A DNA stretch of 64,000 nucleotides, taken from contig JALIRH010000003.1 of the NCBI GenBank assembly GCA_023055505.1, forward strand, positions 2,471,501-2,535,500. Reading direction: 5' to 3'. Position numbers and translations under genes: made by a program. The notes under the pieces were generated by a model, which did no database searches, had not been told where the DNA came from, and saw nothing but the letters and a program-made list of their open reading frames with translations. Positions 58,459 to 64,000 of the stretch are shown here, piece by piece. Positions within the stretch are counted from its first letter, which is position 1, and every line of letters begins with the position of its first letter. This DNA is from Callipepla californica brunnescens (lineage: Eukaryota > Chordata > Aves > Galliformes > Odontophoridae).

Positions 58459-59831
58459 AAAGGATGGACATTTAATTTAGAATGAAGAGTTAAGGAAAAG
58501 AAACACACTGGTGTCCCATCTGGGAAACAAGTAATTCATTCCGACAGGCAAATTCAAAGTTTAACCAACTACTTTCTCATTATCATACTCAAACTTTGCG
58601 AATTTCCTGAACAATCTATTTATGACTCGTTCCCTTGAAACTTGGAAGCAATTCTTTTAAGAGAAGCTTCCATTTTACTCTGCCAAGAGAATTACTAAAA
58701 TAGACCTGCAGCATTGTTATTTTTGAGGATTCATGACCCTTCATTTGTTTGTTTGTTTTAGAGGGATTTTTTGTTTGAAGCCATTTTGTCTTGGTGACAA
58801 TGAAAGCTGAAAGGGATGTTTTAAGTAATAAAAAAGTAACTGTTCACATTTGCAACACACATTATTTCAGAAAGACTTGCATAGCTGATTGGAGTTCACA
58901 TGTAACTGCTGCCACACACTGCCAGATTGTGTATCAGGTACGAGAAAATATGTGCTGAGCTGAAAGGCTTCACTAACCTGAAATTGAAATGCAGGGTAGG
59001 AAAGAAATGTGATATGTATTTGTATCACAAAAAATTCTACTCAAATTCCCTTCCAAAACTAGGTCACTGTCACCAGTGCAGTATGTCTTCCCACTGCTGG
59101 GTGTTGGGGTGTGAACCTGAGTTACTTGTCTTGACTGCACAAAGCAGAAGACAGTGCCATGTACACCTCCATACAACCCCAGAAGTGACTGAACTATTAC
59201 CCTCACTGTTTCCCTCCCTTGCTTTACCAGATCATTTTTCTACAGTGCAGTGCAAACAGAGGGAAAAATCTGCAGCATCTGAATCATATACCTACCTCAA
59301 AAATAGTTTACACTTGAAAAAAAGCAAGTAAAATGGATAAAGATGATTAACAAAACAGAAATGTGGTAAGTAGTACACAGAATTCTGCAGATTTTGTTAT
59401 TAACTGTTTTCCTGTGCTTACTGAAATATTTAACTAGGATCTCAAAGGAAATTTAGTTATGATTATTTTAAATGAAGAATTAAGGGTACCTTTGTGAAAA
59501 AAATACCATATATATAAGTTTCCTTCTCAGACAGCATAGTACCTATTTATCATCTGTTCATTTGCTCAGGTTGTTCTTTTATTTACTTCTTAATCTCCTA
59601 ACACTCAAGACAAATTTTAGCTCAGAAGTTACTTACATGGCATGTCCTTCCTGGCTGGTGAAAGAAAGTTCCATAGCGGGATCTCTGAACTGAAATTGCC
59701 AATATCTCTCTCAGAGAACAAGTATTCCTTGCTTTCACTAAATGGTTCTCAGCACTGAAGACAGCTGACTATACCATTGTTTAATGTCATTAGATAATCA
59801 TCCCACTTGTAAAAATAGAGGAGTTGTATGT

Positions 59832-59892
59832 CATGATAGGATGAGAGGGAATGGTCACAAGTTGTGCCAGGGGAGGTGCAGGTTAGTTAGGA
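59832..59892 (+). mobile_element. CR1 LINE (outer copy, left part)
   Basis: GATAGGATGAGAGGGAATGG and TTGTGCCAGGGGAGGTGCAG are the late ORF2 blocks of CR1. The expected continuation (GGATATTAGGAAAAACTTC) is interrupted at GTTAGTTAGGA and resumes at 60,301. Confidence 0.85.
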
Positions 59893-60300
59893 GTATCTCT
59901 CATATGAGGAAAGGCTGAGTAACTTGGGTCTGTTCAGTCTGGGGAAAAGAAGACTGAGAGGAGAACTGATAAATGTTTATAAATATGTAAAGGAAGGTGG
60001 GAAGCAAATGGATGAGGCCAGAGTCTTCTCAGTGGTGTGCAGTGATAGGACAAGGAGCACTGGTCTAAAACATGCACCTAGGAAGTTTTGTACAAGGATG
60101 TGGAAGAACTTCTTTATGGTAAGAATGATGGAGCACTGGAACGGGCTGCCCAGAGAGGTTATGGTGCTTCCTATGGAGATATTCAAGACTCAACTGGATG
60201 CCTACCTGTGCAACCTATTGCAATGAACCTGCTATAGCAGGGTAGTTGGAGTTGATGATCTCTTGAGGTTCCTTCCAACCTTGCAATTCTGTGATTCTGT
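59893..60300 (+). mobile_element. CR1 LINE inserted into another CR1, same orientation
   Basis: A second CR1 3' part of about 408 bp. It starts near TCTCATATGAGGAAAGGCTG, carries coding remnants (MGLFSLGKRRLRGELINVYK, then [10 protein letters not shown]), and ends TTGCAATTCTGTGATTCTGT. TTAGGA is present on both sides of it, consistent with a short target-site duplication. Confidence 0.88.
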
Positions 60301-60510
60301 AATTAGGAAAAACTTCTCAGAAGGAGTGGTCAGGCACCGGAACACACTACCTGGGGAGGTGGTGAGTCACTATCCGTGGAGGTGTTCAAGAAACCACAGA
60401 TGTGGAATTAAGGAACAAGGCTTGGTGGGCAGTATTAGTGGTAGGTGAACAGTTGGACTAGATGACCATAGAGGTCTTTTCCAACCATAACGATTCAATG
60501 ATTCTATGAC
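60301..60510 (+). mobile_element. CR1 LINE (outer copy, right part, 3' end)
   Basis: ATTAGGAAAAACTTCTCAGA continues the outer copy, followed by CGTGGAGGTGTTCAAGAAAC, GACCATAGAGGTCTTTTCCA and the terminal GATTCAATGATTCTATGACT. Confidence 0.9.
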
Positions 60511-63500
60511 TGACAAACTCATCCATTTGAAACTAGTATTTTAGACGTATGCGTGGGCTTTCACCGCAAAAGGTACAGGACACTACTGCACACTGAGGTC
60601 TGAGGACTACCATAAACTCCATCCTCTATTCTTGGCACCTGGGGGCTACTTCTTGGGCCTTGCATGCACTACAGTAATCATTTGCATTTAGAGTAAAAAT
60701 TTGAAAACATTTCTCAGTCTTTCAAAGAGTGGGTTCTGAAATAGCCTTCCTGACTGAATTGCAGGGGTAAGAATCTACAGTTATTTTGAAAATAACTTTA
60801 TGGATGTGGCAATATATAATGAACTCAGAATAAAGATTAATGTTTAAGCTGTCAGTCTTTGGACCTTCTGTTCATTACTGAAAGCAGATGTGATCTCTGT
60901 TGTTGACAAGTTGTGTCACATTAACATAAGACTTCATATTTCTACCAGCCACCTGCAAAGATCAAAGAAGTAAGTCTTTCTTCCTTGATATTAAACTTAG
61001 CTCCCAATCCATTTTGTTTTCCAAATAATTTCTACTTTGTTCCCCTTGCAACAATAAACACTGACCACAGCAAGACCAAGGATTTCATGGCAGATGTGCC
61101 GGGACTCTAACTTGCTGATTTGGGCATGTAAAGCAAGCACCAGGTTTGAGATCAGGAAAATGTTTTTCCTGATGCTGTATTGATGAGGCCCATGGGTACT
61201 CTGGAGGGCTTTTTTGCAGAGGGACAAATAATTTTAATGACAATGTGAGCAAGTCAGAAACAAGCTAACAGAGGACATTGCTAACAATCTTGATTTCTCT
61301 TGTTCCCTTCTTGTGGCTCTACATAGCCCCAACAAGAATCTTTACAAATCTTTTCCTGTGGCATGCCAGGAAATATATGGCTTGCAGTACACAGAGATGT
61401 GTGGAATACATGTGCTCAGCATCCTTTTAGGCCTGTTCTCAGTATCCCATTCTGTGGGTTAGTCTTAGATTCCTACATAGTAGAGTGTGTATTGAAAAAA
61501 CAAATGGAAGGCAAAAAAAAAAAAGGACAGAACTCTGTACCAAAACCAAATATTTTCACTGCGTGCCTTTCCTCTTGGGGAGTGGATGAGAAAACAAACA
61601 GCAGATGATTGACACTAACCACACTACTTAATACGCTCTTGGCAATTGCTTAAAAATTTCTGATGATCAAGCTGTAAGACTCTAAAGCACAGGCTAGAAT
61701 TACATAAGACAAATTAATAGGTACAAGTAGAAATTTCACTGTGTGTAACACCATAAATATTTTTAGAATGGTAGGCACAAATTTCCTGCAATTGTATGGA
61801 TAAGGGAATCCAGAGGTAAATATAATTGCTAATATTCATATTGTGTGTTGTTTATCAAACACTTACACTATGAACAAGTGTACTTAAAGACACTTAGCAT
61901 GAAGTGCTACTGTTTGCTAAAGATTTCTTCGCGTAATGTTTGTAGAGCCCTGAGTGGTTTGCAAGGCAATTAAACACTGATGGAACAGAGATAAACACTT
62001 CCTACTGAGCAACGTCACATCAGTCTTTCTGCTTCACTTCATTATGTCATTTGATGCACTGTAGGGTATTTAAGTGACACAGCATCAGATTCAATATCAT
62101 AGCAAAGGCCGTGGAACGTGCTGAGCCATGGTCAGGTGGGCAAAAAGTGTTGTAATCATATAAATTCACACAGAAAGCAGGAAGAAGTTGTCATGCATTC
62201 ACTTTCAGGCAAAACTAACATGCAACCAGTCTCAATAAATTGACTTGCACTCATGCATTACTCTCCAAGCAGCAGCATGCAGGCACATACAGGTCAACAT
62301 CCAGTAGCTTTCCCTTCCTTGAAAATTAAAACATCTAGTAGCCTGTGTTGTCAGGATTCTTTTAGGATCAGGTTTCCTCTTGCTTGCTACAAATGGGAAT
62401 GTTAGCAAACTCTGTCAGTCACTCTACATAACACATCACTCACGTTGCTGAAGGCAGTAGGTAAAGCACTGGAGTTTCAGGTGTGTCTAAATAACTGTAG
62501 TTCCATTGATGTGTACAGTTTACCAAATCGCTGAAATTTCCACCTATTTTCAGTTCTCATTTTGAAGAGCTCTTTCTTAAGAGCGATGCTGTTACAATGA
62601 AGGTGAAAGAATGCCTAGTGAGCAGAGAAAACGTATGTCCCTATTTTAATAAAAGGCCTCATTTTAGTTTCAAAAGACTTTAAAGCTTCCAGATTTTTAT
62701 TCTGTTGTTTGGATGCTTTGCTTTTGTTACTGGCAGATTGTTTGACAACAATAAAATCTACGTGCAAAGTTGACTCAGAATTCATTACTATATTGCATGT
62801 GACTTTTCATTCAAGTATAAATACTGGAAGAACTGTACAGTAGTATTTAGAAGTATTTTGTGAGTTGAACACACATCAATGCAGAGCAGAAAGCTGAATG
62901 CATTTGGAAACTGTTAGACTCCATCTTCAAGTAAATGCTGGAGTCCTATGATTCATACTGTATAATAAATTAATGCAGCACTCCAAAATAGAAATAAATA
63001 GGGCCCCAGTTCTCAGAAATGTGCATATGCTACTGTTGAATCAGATCTTGGCTTCACCACCATTGGCACACTTGGAAGTATCATTTTGTCTTCTACGGGG
63101 ACATTTATGGAACTGTGTTTTGAAAATACAGAAGAGCTTGTAGCTGCAGCCAACTGAAGAGTGCTAGCTATCATATATAGGCATGAATGAGACTTGCTGA
63201 ATTTCTTAATCAAACCAATGACAATTTTTACTCTGTTTCCACTGTCAGATGGAGCTAAGTACCCTTCCCAACTGAGCCACACTTCCAGCATCTGGTGCAT
63301 TAGGTAGAGAGATATGGGTCCCTTATCTGTATCCATGCCTTTGATCACAGAGAGTACCTCGATTTTTTAACAGACTGTATTTATGCATTCCTGGATCATT
63401 TTCATGTTGGGTTTTTTTTTTTTTTTTAATAAAAAAAATATAAATTAAATTGGAATCAAGCAAATGCTGTTGAAAAGAACTGGAGACTACAGCTCACTTT

Positions 63501-63585
63501 CTGGTTTGGGGAAAGAAATAAGATGTGAGAATATAAAAAGAGAATGTGTATAGAAAACCAAAAGCAAGGTATTTTGTATCTATCT
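60511..63585. other. Gene-free intergenic DNA (about 3.1 kb)
   Basis: AT-rich sequence without a recognisable exon or repeat family. A minus-strand open frame of 111 codons at 63,013-63,348 resembles no protein I know and stays unassigned. A 9-bp palindrome with a 3-nt centre (TCAGGAAAA/TTTTCCTGA) lies at 61,152-61,172. Confidence 0.6.
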
Positions 63586-63691
63586 GCCAGGATGCCTACC
63601 TGTGCAACCTGGCCTAGGGAGCTGCTTTGGCAGGGCGTTGGACTCGATGATCTCTAGAGATTCCTTCCAACACCTATGTCTCTGTGATAGG
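63586..63691 (+). mobile_element. CR1 LINE, short 3' tail
   Basis: GATGCCTACCTGTGCAACCT, GTTGGACTCGATGATCTCTA and AGATTCCTTCCAACACCTAT reproduce the final 100 bp of CR1, ending in TCTCTGTGATAG. Confidence 0.9.
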
Positions 63692-64000
63692 AAAGCCATC
63701 AGGTTTACAAGTCATGATGTGAGTATTCTTGATGATAAATTTGCTTTGTCAACGAAGAACTGAATATACAAATGTTTCATATGTCATCTCCCTCTCTTTC
63801 TGTCTGTATCTTTTATACTTGCTTGATGAAGTATAATAACCCCCTAAAATGCATAGCTTGTTCCATGATTTTTATGTAAAGCTAACTGAAAACAGATCGT
63901 ACGGGGAAAAAATAAAGCAAAATCCACTATAATGCCTGCAACTGGGATGTTCCAGCCTTGTGGTCAGTTCTTTGCATCCAGAAGGAAGGCTGTCACCCCA
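63692..64000. other. Intergenic tail of the window
   Basis: AT-rich sequence with no recognised feature up to the right edge. Confidence 0.5.

Larger units (their letters stand above)
54905..59831. other. Gene-free intergenic DNA (about 4.9 kb)
   Basis: Mostly AT-rich unique sequence, with a TA/TG microsatellite at 55,346-55,395, a GTTT microsatellite near 58,746 and a perfect palindrome at 58,433-58,458. Open frames (for example minus 58,058-58,420 and plus 58,927-59,331) resemble no protein I know. Confidence 0.6.

Overview
This is nuclear DNA from a vertebrate, almost certainly a bird. The evidence is a multi-exon gene with GT-AG introns, an AT-rich background, one sharp CpG island, and many fragments of CR1 LINEs, the typical avian retrotransposon, with their octamer-like 3' ends (variants of ATTCTGTGAT). 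No bacterial-style gene, operon, CRISPR array, tRNA or rRNA is visible. I cannot name the species from the sequence alone.

Left two thirds (1 to about 40,640): the 5' half of PREP (prolyl endopeptidase / prolyl oligopeptidase) on the minus strand. I reconstructed seven coding exons, all with conserved splice sites and with intron phases that join into one open frame of 274 codons plus one base. They are exon 1 at 40,373-40,417, exon 2 at 39,489-39,563, exon 3 at 33,086-33,219, exon 4 at 30,529-30,659, exon 5 at 28,983-29,192, exon 6 at 27,764-27,885 and exon 7 at 18,570-18,675. They encode the N-terminal peptidase-domain segment and the first part of the beta-propeller. The catalytic Ser/Asp/His region lies beyond the left edge: at least 18.5 kb of intron 7 fills positions 1-18,569 with no further exon that I can recognise. 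Exon 1 sits inside a CpG-island promoter (about 40,080-40,640) that also holds a consensus CTCF-type motif. An in-frame upstream ATG could add a 33-residue, arginine-rich, acid-free leader resembling a mitochondrial presequence.

Right third (about 40,640-64,000): upstream intergenic DNA with no protein-coding gene that I can support. It holds a three-layer nest of mobile elements (41.2-44.0 kb: a CR1 copy interrupted by a solo-LTR-like insert and by an oppositely oriented CR1), another CR1 at 44.3-45.0 kb, a CR1-in-CR1 nest at 59.8-60.5 kb, short CR1 tails at 54.8 and 63.6 kb, and a TA/TG microsatellite at 55.35 kb. In other amniotes PREP is followed on this side by PRDM1, so this gene-poor stretch may hold PRDM1 or PREP control elements. 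That is inference.

I see no new multi-gene system here. The observations most worth checking are a near-perfect 40-bp hairpin at 3,169-3,263, the alternative PREP N-terminus, the CTCF-type motif at the promoter, and an anomalous segment at 37.9-38.35 kb with repeated motifs and paired CACCTG/CAGGTG dyads.
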